Shown piece after piece: positions 9,210 through 18,977 of a DNA stretch of 64,000 nt. A program made the position numbers and the translations under genes. How positions within the stretch are numbered: the stretch's first letter is position 1; each line of letters opens with the position of its first letter. The notes under the pieces were generated by a model. That model was not told the DNA's origin, searched no databases, and saw nothing but the letters and a program-made list of their open reading frames with translations. Source of the stretch: CALKYB01 sp964510575 (GTDB lineage: Bacteria; Bdellovibrionota_C; UBA2361; SZUA-149; CALKYB01); contig CAZECN010000016.1 in assembly GCA_964510575.1 (NCBI GenBank), positions 1 through 64,000 on the forward strand, written 5' to 3'.

Positions 9210-9407
9210 ATGAGAATACTGTTTGTGTTAATTCTTTTTTGTTCAATTGCAGGTTGTAAAGACTCTGGTATTGAAGATGATATGACGGGTAAAAGTGGCC
9301 ACGAAGTTCCTTGGGTAGAACAAAAGGAAAGAGCTCATAATGCAGTGGGTCTGACTGAAGCTAAGGATGAAGAGCGCCGCCGTCAACTAGAGATGATGGA
9401 TAGGTAG
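9210..9407 (+). CDS. Small lipoprotein, unknown
   Basis: 65 residues from the ATG at 9210, which has a GGAGGAAG site immediately upstream. An upstream in-frame TTG at 9198 would place that site inside the gene and is rejected. The lipoprotein signal is LILFCSIAGC with the lipidated cysteine near residue 16. The mature part is about 50 residues, charged and rich in Glu/Arg. It probably belongs to the same transcript as the two genes before it. The family is unknown to me. Confidence 0.65.
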   Translation: MRILFVLILFCSIAGCKDSGIEDDMTGKSGHEVPWVEQKERAHNAVGLTEAKDEERRRQLEMMDR

Positions 9408-9412
9408 TTATT

Positions 9413-10291
9413 TTATAATAGCTTGGCTTGTTCCAATACGATTAGAATAACCCCAGCCACGATCAAAGAAGATGATAGCAGTTTTCTAACTGTGTCCTCT
9501 TCTTTGAAAGTAACTCTGCCAGCTATAATTGAGAAGATAAGACCAACTTTCATGATGCAAGCAACATATGGAGCCTGTAAAAACTGAAGGGCAGAAAGTT
9601 TACAGATCATAAAAGTGCACTCGAAGCATCCTCTGATGCTAAAAGGCTTCAGGTTTTGCTTTAACGCTTGTTGGTAACCAGTTGATCTTAGCATCCCTGG
9701 TAGTAAGAATAGACCCGCCACTAAGGTCATTGCAAAGCCTGAAAGTACAGGGCTAGCTACTTGAACTGCCAGCCGGTCGAAGCAAATATTGAGGCTAAAG
9801 AAGAAAGCAGAGCAGAGGGAAAGTAGGATTGCTTTTCTCTGGGTAAAAATTGCGCCTTCTTTCTTCCCTTTCCATGAAAGCAGTAATGTTCCGGTGACCA
9901 CCAGAAGTATTGCAAGAATACCTCCAGTAGGAAGACTATCCCCAGTTATTAATGGAGAATTTACTATAAGGAATAAAGGTGAAAGAGAGATAAAGGAAGA
10001 AACTACTGATATTTCACCAGTCTCAAAGGCTTTCATCTTCATCCATTCAGCCAAGGCGTCGGTGAAAGCTCTAGCGATTACCAAAAACAAAAAAGACTCA
10101 CCAAAGGCGAAGTCTTCATAGCCAAGCACCCAAAGAATAAGGAGCGCTGTGAGGTAAAAGGGCAGCGCAAAGGCAAAAGAAGCAAAGGCTGAAATAATGC
10201 CTGAGACATTGCCTGCTAGTTTTTTGCTTACTACGTCTTTAGCTGTTCCAAGACAGGCAGCCAAAATCGAAATATAGATGCCTATATTCAA
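9413..10291 (-). CDS. EamA/DMT-family transporter-like membrane protein
   Basis: 292 residues with about nine to ten hydrophobic helices in two similar halves, the layout of the drug/metabolite transporter superfamily. Motif-like stretches include ISLSPLFLIVNSPLITGD and a C-terminal IVAGVILIVLEQAKLL. The start is an AUU-rich TTG (10291), 12 bp after the phosphohexomutase stop, so it is the second gene of that operon. The substrate cannot be told. Its 3' end lies 5 bp from the convergent lipoprotein gene. Confidence 0.75.
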   Translation of the reverse strand: MNIGIYISILAACLGTAKDVVSKKLAGNVSGIISAFASFAFALPFYLTALLILWVLGYEDFAFGESFLFLVIARAFTDALAEWMKMKAFETGEISVVSSFISLSPLFLIVNSPLITGDSLPTGGILAILLVVTGTLLLSWKGKKEGAIFTQRKAILLSLCSAFFFSLNICFDRLAVQVASPVLSGFAMTLVAGLFLLPGMLRSTGYQQALKQNLKPFSIRGCFECTFMICKLSALQFLQAPYVACIMKVGLIFSIIAGRVTFKEEDTVRKLLSSSLIVAGVILIVLEQAKLL

Positions 10292-10303
10292 AACTAAGCG
10301 CCG

Positions 10304-12037
10304 CTAAGAAGCCGCTACAAAGATTTTCTCAATGCCATCAAGCTTGGCTTCAAGTTTGGCCTTGGTCTCTTGATAGCTCTCAAGATTGGCTAGCTCACCT
10401 TTTACTCCAAAGTAGAATTTGATTTTTGGCTCCGTTCCAGAGGGACGCACTGTTATGCTCGACCCATCTTCAGCCTTGAACTGAAGAATATTGCTTTTCG
10501 GATAGGGGAGACTATCCTCTTGGCCGTTTGAGAGATCTTTAATAGTGCCATTCAGGAAATCGGCAGCTGAAACTATAGCTGTTCCATCGAGTTCTTTGGG
10601 GGGATTGTCACGAAGGTTGGAAATAATAGCCTTTATTTCATCTTCGCCAGCTTTTCCTGGTCTGGTTAATGAAACTAGTCTTTCAAGATAGAAAGAGTTC
10701 TGAAGGTAAATCTCTTTCAGTAATGAAGTTAGAGTTTTTTCTTGAGAAAGTGCCCAGACTGCAACCTCCGCAATCATACAGCAGGAAATTATCGCATCTT
10801 TGTCTCTAACAAAATCTCCAACCAAATAACCAAAACTTTCTTCTCCACCAACTAGAAACTTTTTATCGGGCTCGTTAAGTCTGATATTCTCAGCAATAAA
10901 CTTGAAGCCAGTCAGCACTTCGTTGCATGGAATGTTGTGCTTTGCAGCAATTTCCGCAAGCAGGTCAGTTGTAACAATAGTTTTAGCGATAAACTCATTG
11001 CCAGTTAAGGACTGTTTGTTCTTTTCAATTACGTAATAGACCAATAGGCTGGCGATTTGATTGCCATTTAGGAGTTGAAGCTTGCCGTTCTCGTCACGAG
11101 TAGCAATTCCTACTCGGTCTGCGTCAGGGTCTGTGGCAAGCACAAGGTCTGCATTGTTTTTTTCAGCAACAGCAATTGCTTTCTCCAGTGCTCTAGGATC
11201 TTCCGGGTTAGGAGAAGGCACAGTAGGAAAATTACCGTCAGGTATGTCTTGTTCAGGAACATTGAGGATGTTTTGAAAACCAAACTCTTTAAGACATCTT
11301 GGAACCAGCTCAACCCCAGTACCGTGAATCGGGGTGTAAACTAGCTTAAAGCCGCTTTGTTGCTTAATGACTTCCGGTGAAAGAGAAAGTTCCTTTACTT
11401 TCTGCACATACTTGTCGTCGATTTCATTTCCTAGGGTTTCGATCAGGGCTTCATTGGCCTCAAACTTGACCTGGCTTAAAGATGAAATTGATTCCACCTC
11501 ATTTATGATATTTTTATCATGGGGAGGAACTAATTGCCCTCCATCAGACCAGTAAACCTTGTAGCCGTTATATTCTTTAGGATTATGGGAAGCTGTAATT
11601 ACAATTCCCGCTTGGCACTCTAGCTCTCGAATAGTGAATGAAAGTTCAGGAGTCGGTCTGAGAGAATCAAAGAGTAGGGCTTTGATGCCATTTGCCGACA
11701 GAACCTCTGCCGCGATTCTGCTGAATTCTGGGCTCATGTTTCTGGAGTCATGAGCGATGGCAACTGACAAGTTCTTACTGTTCGGAAATGATTTTAAAAT
11801 ATAGTTGGCTAAGCCTTGAGTGGCAGTTCCAATAGTATAACGGTTGATTCTAGCTGTGCCGGGCCCAATTATTCCTCTAAGCCCACCAGTTCCAAACTCG
11901 AGATCTTTGTAAAAAGAATCTATAAGTTCCTCTCCATCAGCATCCAAAAGAGCTTGAACTGCCTTTCTTGTTTCAGGGTCATATTCATCTGAGAGCCAAG
12001 ATTTGGCAATTTGAGTGATATCGCGGGTGCTTTCCAT
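10304..12037 (-). CDS. Phosphoglucomutase/phosphomannomutase (long PgcA-type)
   Basis: 577 residues, the length of Bacillus PgcA-type alpha-phosphoglucomutases. All four signature loops are present: the phosphoserine loop TASHNP (S150), the metal loop DPDADR (303-308), the sugar-specificity loop GGEES (397-401) and the phosphate-binding loop RPSGTEPK (531-538). It interconverts glucose-6-P and glucose-1-P, which fits the surrounding glucan genes: it would feed the UDP-glucose pyrophosphorylase at 21667. The ATG start is clear. Mannose phosphate activity cannot be excluded. Confidence 0.93.
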   Translation of the reverse strand: MESTRDITQIAKSWLSDEYDPETRKAVQALLDADGEELIDSFYKDLEFGTGGLRGIIGPGTARINRYTIGTATQGLANYILKSFPNSKNLSVAIAHDSRNMSPEFSRIAAEVLSANGIKALLFDSLRPTPELSFTIRELECQAGIVITASHNPKEYNGYKVYWSDGGQLVPPHDKNIINEVESISSLSQVKFEANEALIETLGNEIDDKYVQKVKELSLSPEVIKQQSGFKLVYTPIHGTGVELVPRCLKEFGFQNILNVPEQDIPDGNFPTVPSPNPEDPRALEKAIAVAEKNNADLVLATDPDADRVGIATRDENGKLQLLNGNQIASLLVYYVIEKNKQSLTGNEFIAKTIVTTDLLAEIAAKHNIPCNEVLTGFKFIAENIRLNEPDKKFLVGGEESFGYLVGDFVRDKDAIISCCMIAEVAVWALSQEKTLTSLLKEIYLQNSFYLERLVSLTRPGKAGEDEIKAIISNLRDNPPKELDGTAIVSAADFLNGTIKDLSNGQEDSLPYPKSNILQFKAEDGSSITVRPSGTEPKIKFYFGVKGELANLESYQETKAKLEAKLDGIEKIFVAAS

Positions 12038-12271
12038 GGCAGATACTAATTACGGGGGTGACAAAAACAAAGTGACAAAAACTAGGTGACTTCAAGTAAT
12101 GAGCTTTTATCTCACCGAGAAGGCAATTTCTCAAGCCCATAAATAAGATGCATTACGGAATATTTGGTTCAGATAGCGATAAAAATAGGACCCTAGCCAT
12201 GCCTGCGCTTAGCTGATAATTCTAATTTTATTGCTTAAATTGAAGGTCAATCCGCCGAAAGAAGAACCGAA

Positions 12272-14224
12272 TTGAAAACTATCCAGAATAGCTATTTAGA
12301 GTGGTTGGAAACTGATCAGCTAGGCGGCTTTGCGCTGGGCAATAGCCAGTGTAAACCCTTGAGGGGCTATCATAGCCTGTTGACTACCAATACCTCGGGT
12401 GTTCGACACAATCTGTTGAGCACAGTTTTTTCTCAACTTGAGGTCGAGGGTGAAGTATTTAATCTAAGTTTCTTTGAATATGACAGGGGAGAGAATCGTT
12501 GGCCTGATCAAAGTTTGAGCCCTGCGAGCTTCTCCCAGTTTCCAGTCAAGTCCTGGAGCTTCGAGCTTGGAGAGAACTTTCGCCTCGAGCAAAGTTTTCT
12601 GCAGCTTAAAGGTAAGCCAACTAGTATATTAAAGTATCAGCTTCAAAAGAGTGGTAAGGCAGTTGGAATAAAACTTCGGCCTTTTACATCCTTTAAAGCT
12701 TATCACAAAACAGGGCAACTTGAGGATCTCCGAAACTTAGAACTTCGAGATTTGCCCCTTGGCTTTTCTCTTGAAAGTTCGCGGCTAGAAACGGACCCTT
12801 TATTTGTTTTTTCTTCTGCTGGTTTCGAATACCGTAATCACGAAAATGAAAGAGCGTTTCTCGCGATTGAGGCGGAAAGAGGCCTTAGTAGTAAAGAGGA
12901 CTTATTTTCACACTGCGAACTTCAGTCAGAACTTTCTTCTGATAAGCCTCTGTATGTAGTCTTTAGCTCAGATTCTGAACTTGAAGGTATTTTTAGCAAA
13001 CCTGAGGACTTCACTACATTGGCTGAGGACCTATGGAATTTGGAATTGAAGAGAAGGTCTCTGCATCCGGGAGCCCGGGATTTCGCGGCTGATAGCTATA
13101 TAGTCAGGCGAGAGAATGATCTATCGATAATAGCTGGCTATCCCTGGTTTACTGAATGGGCAAGGGACAGTTTTATAGCTATTAGGGGTCTACTTTTAGC
13201 CAGAGGAAAATTCAAAGAGGCGGAGAGAGTTTTTCTTCGCTGGGCAAAGGTTCTTAAACGAGGCCTTCTTCCTAATCGGATCAATGATCAGAACGAAATG
13301 GAGTTTAATTCGGTTGATGGTTCTCTGTGGTTCGTATTGTCACTGTCAGAGTTTTTAAAAGAATACTCTGTAGAGCTTGGAGAGGAAAACAGAGATGTTT
13401 TGATTGAAGCTGGTTGCTCTATAATTTCTAATTATATCTCAGGAACTCTGTACAATATTAAATCTGACAGCGATGGCCTTATCAAAGCCGGAGAGCCTGG
13501 GCTTCAACTAACTTGGATGGATGCCCGAGTGGGAGAGGAGGTTTTCACACCACGTATTGGAAAACCTGTTGAGGTTCAAGCTCTATGGTTAAACTGTTTG
13601 AAGCTTTTCTCAGAGTTTGTTCCAGCAGAAACTGCCAAGGACTATGGCGATCTTTTTGATAAAGGAATCAGTTCCTTTCAGGAGAAATTCTGGAATAGCG
13701 ATGAAAATTGCTGTTTTGATGTTGTTGATGTCGATCATCATTCTGGGAAGAATGATAGTTCTGTAAGACCTAACATGCTATTTGCAGCAGGTGGGCTTCC
13801 AATCAGGCTGTTGTCAATGCGTCAGTCTTGTATGGTGGTTGAAAAATGTCTAGAAGAACTATTTACACCAGCGGGCATTCGCTCTCTGTCTCCAAAGGAC
13901 CCCAATTATAGAGGATGTTATAAGGGGGACGTTAGAGAAAGAGATTCTTCTTATCATCAGGGTACAGGTTGGTATTGGCTGGTCGGGCCCTTTATTGAGG
14001 CTTGGGCCAAAGCTCAGAGTCCAACTCTGGATGCCGAGGTAAAACAGGAAGCTAGGGAGAGATTTCTTATGCCACTGATTGAAAAAGCTGATAGTAATGG
14101 AGGCCATTTAGCCGAGCTTTCTGACGGAGATCCTCCTTTCGATGACAAAGGATGTCCTTTTCAAGCTTGGTCACTTGCCGAGATTTTACGGTTGGAACTT
14201 AAAGTTTTGAATGACAAGGTTTGA
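12272..14224 (+). CDS. Glycogen debranching enzyme (amylo-alpha-1,6-glucosidase type)
   Basis: 650 residues in two domains: an N-terminal GDE_N region beginning SYLEWLETDQLGGFALG, with SLLTT near 35, and an (alpha/alpha)6 GH15/GH133-like catalytic half. Catalytic-site motifs include WFTEWARDS (about 291-299), LLPNRI, FNSVDGSLWF and WMDARVGEE (W415 on). It cleaves the alpha-1,6 stub of a branched alpha-glucan and is cytoplasmic. The start is TTG at 12272; the GDE_N homology begins almost at once, and no ATG fits. It is divergent from the phosphohexomutase operon across 234 bp. Confidence 0.9.
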   Translation: MKTIQNSYLEWLETDQLGGFALGNSQCKPLRGYHSLLTTNTSGVRHNLLSTVFSQLEVEGEVFNLSFFEYDRGENRWPDQSLSPASFSQFPVKSWSFELGENFRLEQSFLQLKGKPTSILKYQLQKSGKAVGIKLRPFTSFKAYHKTGQLEDLRNLELRDLPLGFSLESSRLETDPLFVFSSAGFEYRNHENERAFLAIEAERGLSSKEDLFSHCELQSELSSDKPLYVVFSSDSELEGIFSKPEDFTTLAEDLWNLELKRRSLHPGARDFAADSYIVRRENDLSIIAGYPWFTEWARDSFIAIRGLLLARGKFKEAERVFLRWAKVLKRGLLPNRINDQNEMEFNSVDGSLWFVLSLSEFLKEYSVELGEENRDVLIEAGCSIISNYISGTLYNIKSDSDGLIKAGEPGLQLTWMDARVGEEVFTPRIGKPVEVQALWLNCLKLFSEFVPAETAKDYGDLFDKGISSFQEKFWNSDENCCFDVVDVDHHSGKNDSSVRPNMLFAAGGLPIRLLSMRQSCMVVEKCLEELFTPAGIRSLSPKDPNYRGCYKGDVRERDSSYHQGTGWYWLVGPFIEAWAKAQSPTLDAEVKQEARERFLMPLIEKADSNGGHLAELSDGDPPFDDKGCPFQAWSLAEILRLELKVLNDKV

Positions 14225-14276
14225 ATTACAAGTTTTGAGTTTACTTGAGAAATAATCATAGCTTTGAAGGCTTACA

Positions 14277-15002
14277 ATGAGCGACTCTGAAAATACTGGC
14301 TTTAGATTAAGATGGTATCACTTGGTGGGAGGTTTGTTGCTGACATTCCTACTGACTTTTGCCGTGATATTTTTTTGGTTTAGGAGTTATTTTTATGCGA
14401 GTCCTATAGACCCTGTTGAATTAAGTTCTAGTGAGAAGCAAGAGTTAGATCAAAAAATCGAAAAACTCTCCACCCCCGAATGGCAGCGTTCTAAGGAGAA
14501 GTCTAATCAGCCTTCGACGGAAGTAAGTTACGATAATCAGCAAGGTGGCCAGGTTCCAGCTTTCGATGAGAAGGAGCTGCAGCCTGAAAAATACTCGGAA
14601 GATGACTCGAAGCGAGATATTTTCTTTACTGAAAAGGAGCTTAATTCCCTAATTGCTGACAACGAAGACTTAGCAGGAGCCTTTGCTGTAGATTTAGCTG
14701 AAGACCTAGTTTCAGTAAAATGGGTGGTTGATGTGCCGGATGACATTATTGTTTTAGGTGGCAAGACCTTAAAGTTAAACCTCGGGGCAAAAGTGGCTTT
14801 CCAGAATGATCAACCCGTTGTTGAGCTTCAAGGGGTTAGCTTGGGCGGAATTCCTATCCCAAATGCCTGGCTAGGTGATCTTAAGTATAAAGATCTAGTC
14901 ACCGAATTTGGTGAATCTGGTGGGTTTTGGAAACAGTTCAAGGAAGGAATTGAGGAGTTGGAAGTGGTAGACGGGGCGATAAGAATAAAGCTCAAGAAAT
15001 AA
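14277..15002 (+). CDS. Membrane-anchored protein resembling DUF2140/YpmS
   Basis: 241 residues with one N-terminal transmembrane helix (about 14-36), then a Glu/Ser/Gln-rich linker (45-115) and a C-terminal domain containing FFTEKELNSLIADNEDLA and a beta-rich region. The LTE-x-x-LN-x-x-[IL] pattern after an anchor is what I remember of YpmS/DUF2140-like proteins in Gram-negatives, but the assignment is tentative. It follows the debranching enzyme by 52 bp on the same strand. Its last 11 bases overlap the convergent glk. Confidence 0.5.
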   Translation: MSDSENTGFRLRWYHLVGGLLLTFLLTFAVIFFWFRSYFYASPIDPVELSSSEKQELDQKIEKLSTPEWQRSKEKSNQPSTEVSYDNQQGGQVPAFDEKELQPEKYSEDDSKRDIFFTEKELNSLIADNEDLAGAFAVDLAEDLVSVKWVVDVPDDIIVLGGKTLKLNLGAKVAFQNDQPVVELQGVSLGGIPIPNAWLGDLKYKDLVTEFGESGGFWKQFKEGIEELEVVDGAIRIKLKK

Positions 15003-15969
15003 CCACCCCTGCTTTTGATAGAGCTGCTGCTCCAATGATTCCTGCATTTTCAGTTTTGAGAATCCTAATTTCAGTCGCTTCTCTTAGGTGAGCCAGTTCA
15101 CCAAAGTTGAGATATTCCTTCACAATTATCTCGTGGTCAAAAATGTCAGAAAGTTTGCTACTGACTCCTCCAGCCAAGTAGATGCCTTTTGAGGGTGAGA
15201 AGGCCAAAGCCAAAGAAGCTAGGGTTTTGCCTAAAAGTTTTTGATAGAGAGCGAAAGCTGATTTCGCGTGCGGATCTTTTCCTCCTCTGATCAGAGAATT
15301 TACTTCTGCTGCTGAAATATCCTTTTTGCTAAAAAAACGATAACAGTTTTCTAAGCCATCTCCAGAAATAGCTTCTTCAATACTTCTTTTTCTCCCCTCA
15401 GAGTCAAGAAAATCGCCAAAGCCAAGCTCCTCCGAGTCAGTAAGGGGTGCAGCGCAGTGCCCTAGTTCAGAGGGAATTATGGAAAAACCAGCTTGCTCAG
15501 AATTTTTATTTGTTTCCAAGTACTGGCTAGCTCCCACACCAGTTCCTAGCGAGACAAAAAGTGAATTCCCAACTTTTTGGTCTGTCATCGCTCTTCCAGT
15601 ATGAAGAACTTGGTAATCAGATTCCTTAGAGACTGACAAAAACGAAGCTGCAGCAGCTACGTCATTGACTAGTAAGGTATTTTCTATTCCTAGAGCTTCC
15701 TTTACCTGTGAGCGAATAACTGTCCAAGGTAGGTTAGTTATTCTAGCTACAAGATCACCCCTCTCTCTCAGAACTGGCCCTGGAACAGCAACTATCGCAG
15801 CTGAGGGCTTCATATCGTGACTAGCTGAAAAGTTAAAAAACAACTCAGGAGCTGAGCCAAAATCCTGACTAGGGAATACTTTTAAGTCCTTAATGACTGG
15901 TCTGGCAGACGTGATATCGCAAAAAGCGAAGCGAGCATTGGTGCCGCCTAGGTCAACTGAAAGGATCAT
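14992..15969 (-). CDS. glk: Glucokinase (proteobacterial Glk family)
   Basis: 325 residues, close to E. coli Glk (321). The ATP-binding phosphate-1 loop is LSVDLGGTNARFAF at the N-terminus; VNDVAAAA, SLGTGVGAS and ELGHCA are the usual ROK/Glk-type catalytic and glucose loops. It phosphorylates glucose to glucose-6-P. It starts 7 bp after the stop of the upstream GH63-like glucosidase on the same strand, so glucose released by that enzyme can be trapped at once. The overlap with the convergent 14277 gene is 11 bp. Confidence 0.92.
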   Translation of the reverse strand: MILSVDLGGTNARFAFCDITSARPVIKDLKVFPSQDFGSAPELFFNFSASHDMKPSAAIVAVPGPVLRERGDLVARITNLPWTVIRSQVKEALGIENTLLVNDVAAAASFLSVSKESDYQVLHTGRAMTDQKVGNSLFVSLGTGVGASQYLETNKNSEQAGFSIIPSELGHCAAPLTDSEELGFGDFLDSEGRKRSIEEAISGDGLENCYRFFSKKDISAAEVNSLIRGGKDPHAKSAFALYQKLLGKTLASLALAFSPSKGIYLAGGVSSKLSDIFDHEIIVKEYLNFGELAHLREATEIRILKTENAGIIGAAALSKAGVVIS

Positions 15970-15976
15970 AGCCTAC

Positions 15977-18661
15977 TTACTCTTCTGGTTTAAAAAAGTA
16001 TTCTCCACACTGCTGAATAAGCTTGGCCACTAGGCCAGTCCAACCAGTTTGATGGCTAGCACCTAATCCACGACCAGTGTCTCCGTTAAAAAATTCATAA
16101 AACTGGATTTTCCCTTTCCAGAGAGGGTCCAGATCCATAGCTGGGTGGTTGTAGTTTATAGGAGTCCGACCAGCTTGGTTAGGTAAAAATAGAGAAAGGT
16201 TTCTTAGACTAAGCTCTGCTGCAACCTCCCAAAGATTACAAAAATTACCTGACTCAACAGGGCACTCTACTTTTAGGTCATCCCCGTAGTAGTGATGAAA
16301 TCTTTGGAGTGATTCAATGACCAAATAGTTGATCGGAAACCAAATTGGCCCTCTCCAGTTGGAGTTACCTCCAAAAAGGTCTGTCTGGGATTCTCCTGGG
16401 CTGTAGTCTACTCGATAAGTCTGTTTGTCATATTCGAATACGTAGGGCTGGTCTTTGTGAAATCTGGAGACCGAACGAATGCCGTGAGGGGAGAAAAATT
16501 CAGACTCATTAAGCACCTTCGTAAGAACTCTTTTTAGTCTCTCTTCGGAGACTAAACTTAGAAGCTTTCTTCCACCGGCTCCCGGGCGAATAACGGACTC
16601 AATATTCCACGCGTTGTTTTCGCCCCTATATTTAAAAAACCATTCCATTCGTTCTTTGAAACCAGGAAATTTTTCAAAAATCTCTGGTTCCAATGTCAAA
16701 GAGGCGAATAGTGGAATGATGCCAACAAGGGATTGAACTTTTAATGGTTGAGCGCTGCCGTCAGGAAGATGGAGTAGGTCATAGTAGAAACCATCTTTCT
16801 CATCCCAAATACTAACCCCAGCTTCACCAATATTGTTCATTGACTCCGCAATGAGCACGAAATGTTCAAAGAACTTGCTAGCTATATCCTCGTAGTTTGG
16901 ATTGTCCTCGGCTAACTCTAGGGCAATCGCTAGCATATTCAAGCAATACATTGCCATCCAGCTAGTTCCATCTGACTGAATAATATGACCACCAGTGGGT
17001 AGCTCTCTGCTACGATCAAAGACTCCAATATTATCCAAACCCAGAAAACCACCCTGAAAGACATTTTTTCCGTCAGGATCTGTTTGGTTAACCCACCATG
17101 TAAAGTTTAGAAGTAGCTTCTGAAAAACCCGCTCAAGAAAACCCTTATCGGCTTTGCCGTACATCTTTTGTTCAATCTTGTAGACCCTCCATGCTGACCA
17201 AGCATGAACTGGTGGGTTTACATCATTGAAAGCCCACTCGTAGGCTGGAATTTGACCATTGGGGTGCATGAACCACTCTCTGGTCAACAAGGTCAATTGA
17301 TTCTTAGCAAACTCAGGGTCAATCATTGCTAGTGGAATGACATGAAAGGCGGTGTCCCATGCAGCAAACCAAGGGTATTCCCATTTATCAGGCATAGAGA
17401 GAACGTGATAAGAACGAAAATGTTTCCAACCTTGATTCCTGTTGTCATCCCTGCCTGGTGGGGGAGGTGGTTGAGCAGAGTCTCCATTTGTCCAGTCGCG
17501 AACATGGTAGTAATAAAACTGCTTGTTCCAAAGCATGCCCGCAAAAGCTTGGCGTTGAAGTTCCTTACTCTCCTCTCCTTCAACTTCTGGGCAGACGCTT
17601 GAGTAGAATTCGTCAACTTCCGAGTGTCTCGACTCAAAGATTTGATCAAATTCCTTTTCATCGTCTAGACCATCTCGCTTTTTCGCTAGACGTAGTTTAA
17701 TGCTTAGAGATTGACCAGCAGGGATGGTGTTACGATAGACAGCGGCAGTTTTAGTTCCAAATAATTCTGAATTTACTTTGGAGCGGTCTTTATTAATTAA
17801 GTATTGGGATATGCCGTCCTTATAGAACCTGTTGGGGTGAGAATCTTGGACATTGTTAGGATCAAGGCGCGAAAAATTTGTTTCATTGTTGCAAAAAACA
17901 AATTCATCTGGCTGGAAGGCATAGAGATAATAGCCCGAGAGATCTTCGTGGTCGAACTGAACTAAGTTTTTATCAACACTACGAATTCTTGGCTTAAACC
18001 TATCTTCTTTCCAAGACCATGTGTTTCGATACCAAGCTGTTGGAATCAACCAAAGGGGTCTTTCTTCGTGATAGTGGTTAGTCGCTGTGATTTTAATCAG
18101 AATGTCGTCATGATCGGCTTTGGCGTATTCTATCTCAACATCAAAAAAGCAATTGTCGTTAAAAATTCCGGTATCGAAAAGCTCAAATTCAGTAACCTTA
18201 TTAGTTAGATTTGAATTCTTCTCGATTAATTCTTGGTAGGGAAATTCTTTAGAGGGGTACCTGTAAAGATATTTCATATAGGAATGGCTAGGAATATTCT
18301 CCTGATAGTAATAGTACTCTTTAACATCCTCGCCATGATTTCCCTGTCCATTGGCTAGCCCGAAGAGCTTTTCTTTTAGGTAAGGGTCCTTGCCGTTCCA
18401 TAGTGACAACGAAAAACAAATCTTTTGGTTTATGTCAGAAATTCCAGCAATTCCGTCCTCTCCCCAACGATAGGTTCTAAAGTGGGATTGGTCGAAGTTA
18501 AAATAGTCCCACGCTGAGCCATCTTCGCTGTAGTCCTCGCGAACTGTGCCCCACTGTCTTTCGCTGAGGTATGGGCCCCAAAGACGCCACTTATCTGGAG
18601 CTTGAAGTCTCTTTTCTTCAACGCTCTTAGTCTTGTTTTTAGGATCAGTGTTTCGAGACAT
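15977..18661 (-). CDS. GH63/MGH1-like glucosidase
   Basis: 894 residues. The N-terminus (KRLQAPDKWRLWGPYLSERQWGTVREDYS) and the segment WDYFNFDQSHFRTYRWGEDG are characteristic of the large bacterial GH63-like glucosidases, with an (alpha/alpha)6 barrel in the second half (WEYPWFAAWDTAFH, GGFLGLDNIGVFDRS, QSDGTSWMAMY, NWRGPIWFPINY). The D in AWDTAFH and the acidic residues around 560-760 are candidate catalytic groups. There is no signal peptide, so it is cytoplasmic. Homologues cleave glucosylglycerate, mannosylglycerate or alpha-glucosides; the substrate here is unknown. It forms an operon with glk. Confidence 0.87.
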   Translation of the reverse strand: MSRNTDPKNKTKSVEEKRLQAPDKWRLWGPYLSERQWGTVREDYSEDGSAWDYFNFDQSHFRTYRWGEDGIAGISDINQKICFSLSLWNGKDPYLKEKLFGLANGQGNHGEDVKEYYYYQENIPSHSYMKYLYRYPSKEFPYQELIEKNSNLTNKVTEFELFDTGIFNDNCFFDVEIEYAKADHDDILIKITATNHYHEERPLWLIPTAWYRNTWSWKEDRFKPRIRSVDKNLVQFDHEDLSGYYLYAFQPDEFVFCNNETNFSRLDPNNVQDSHPNRFYKDGISQYLINKDRSKVNSELFGTKTAAVYRNTIPAGQSLSIKLRLAKKRDGLDDEKEFDQIFESRHSEVDEFYSSVCPEVEGEESKELQRQAFAGMLWNKQFYYYHVRDWTNGDSAQPPPPPGRDDNRNQGWKHFRSYHVLSMPDKWEYPWFAAWDTAFHVIPLAMIDPEFAKNQLTLLTREWFMHPNGQIPAYEWAFNDVNPPVHAWSAWRVYKIEQKMYGKADKGFLERVFQKLLLNFTWWVNQTDPDGKNVFQGGFLGLDNIGVFDRSRELPTGGHIIQSDGTSWMAMYCLNMLAIALELAEDNPNYEDIASKFFEHFVLIAESMNNIGEAGVSIWDEKDGFYYDLLHLPDGSAQPLKVQSLVGIIPLFASLTLEPEIFEKFPGFKERMEWFFKYRGENNAWNIESVIRPGAGGRKLLSLVSEERLKRVLTKVLNESEFFSPHGIRSVSRFHKDQPYVFEYDKQTYRVDYSPGESQTDLFGGNSNWRGPIWFPINYLVIESLQRFHHYYGDDLKVECPVESGNFCNLWEVAAELSLRNLSLFLPNQAGRTPINYNHPAMDLDPLWKGKIQFYEFFNGDTGRGLGASHQTGWTGLVAKLIQQCGEYFFKPEE

Positions 18662-18977
18662 TTACTAGGTTTTTCACTTGTAAAAAATATTTAATTAGTT
18701 GGCTTTTTAACCAACGGTAAGGCCTATAGTTTTCGATGACAGGGCTAGGCCAGGGGGATCCAATTTGTTGGAAATTCAAATAACCTCAAGCTTATTCTTG
18801 ACACCATTGCTGGCACAATAGCTAGTTGGCTGAAATTTGGAAGAAATTTTAACCCGTAAACCTAATCAAAACCGTGAGATTTCGGAATCGTGAATCAAAA
18901 ACTTGAGTCTAATAAGACAGGTTTATCTGTATAGCTATTTCCGCTCTTATTTGTATCTTATTTTTTGGAAAAACACC
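18662..18977. other. Divergent intergenic region between glucosidase and glycosyltransferase genes
   Basis: 316 bp separate the two divergent glucan genes. A TTGACA occurs at about 18799 with a TAGCTA 15 bp downstream, a sub-optimal promoter for the rightward genes. I see no strong hairpin and no small open frame with a good ribosome binding site. Confidence 0.3.

Noticed and set aside
9789..10121. 110-codon plus-strand frame inside the EamA gene
   Set aside because: Lys/Arg-rich shadow of hydrophobic codons; no homology pattern.
18903..18977. N-terminal extension of the GT4 gene from TTG 18903
   Set aside because: Residues are unlike the family and the GTG at 18978 is better placed before the conserved WEYPP motif.
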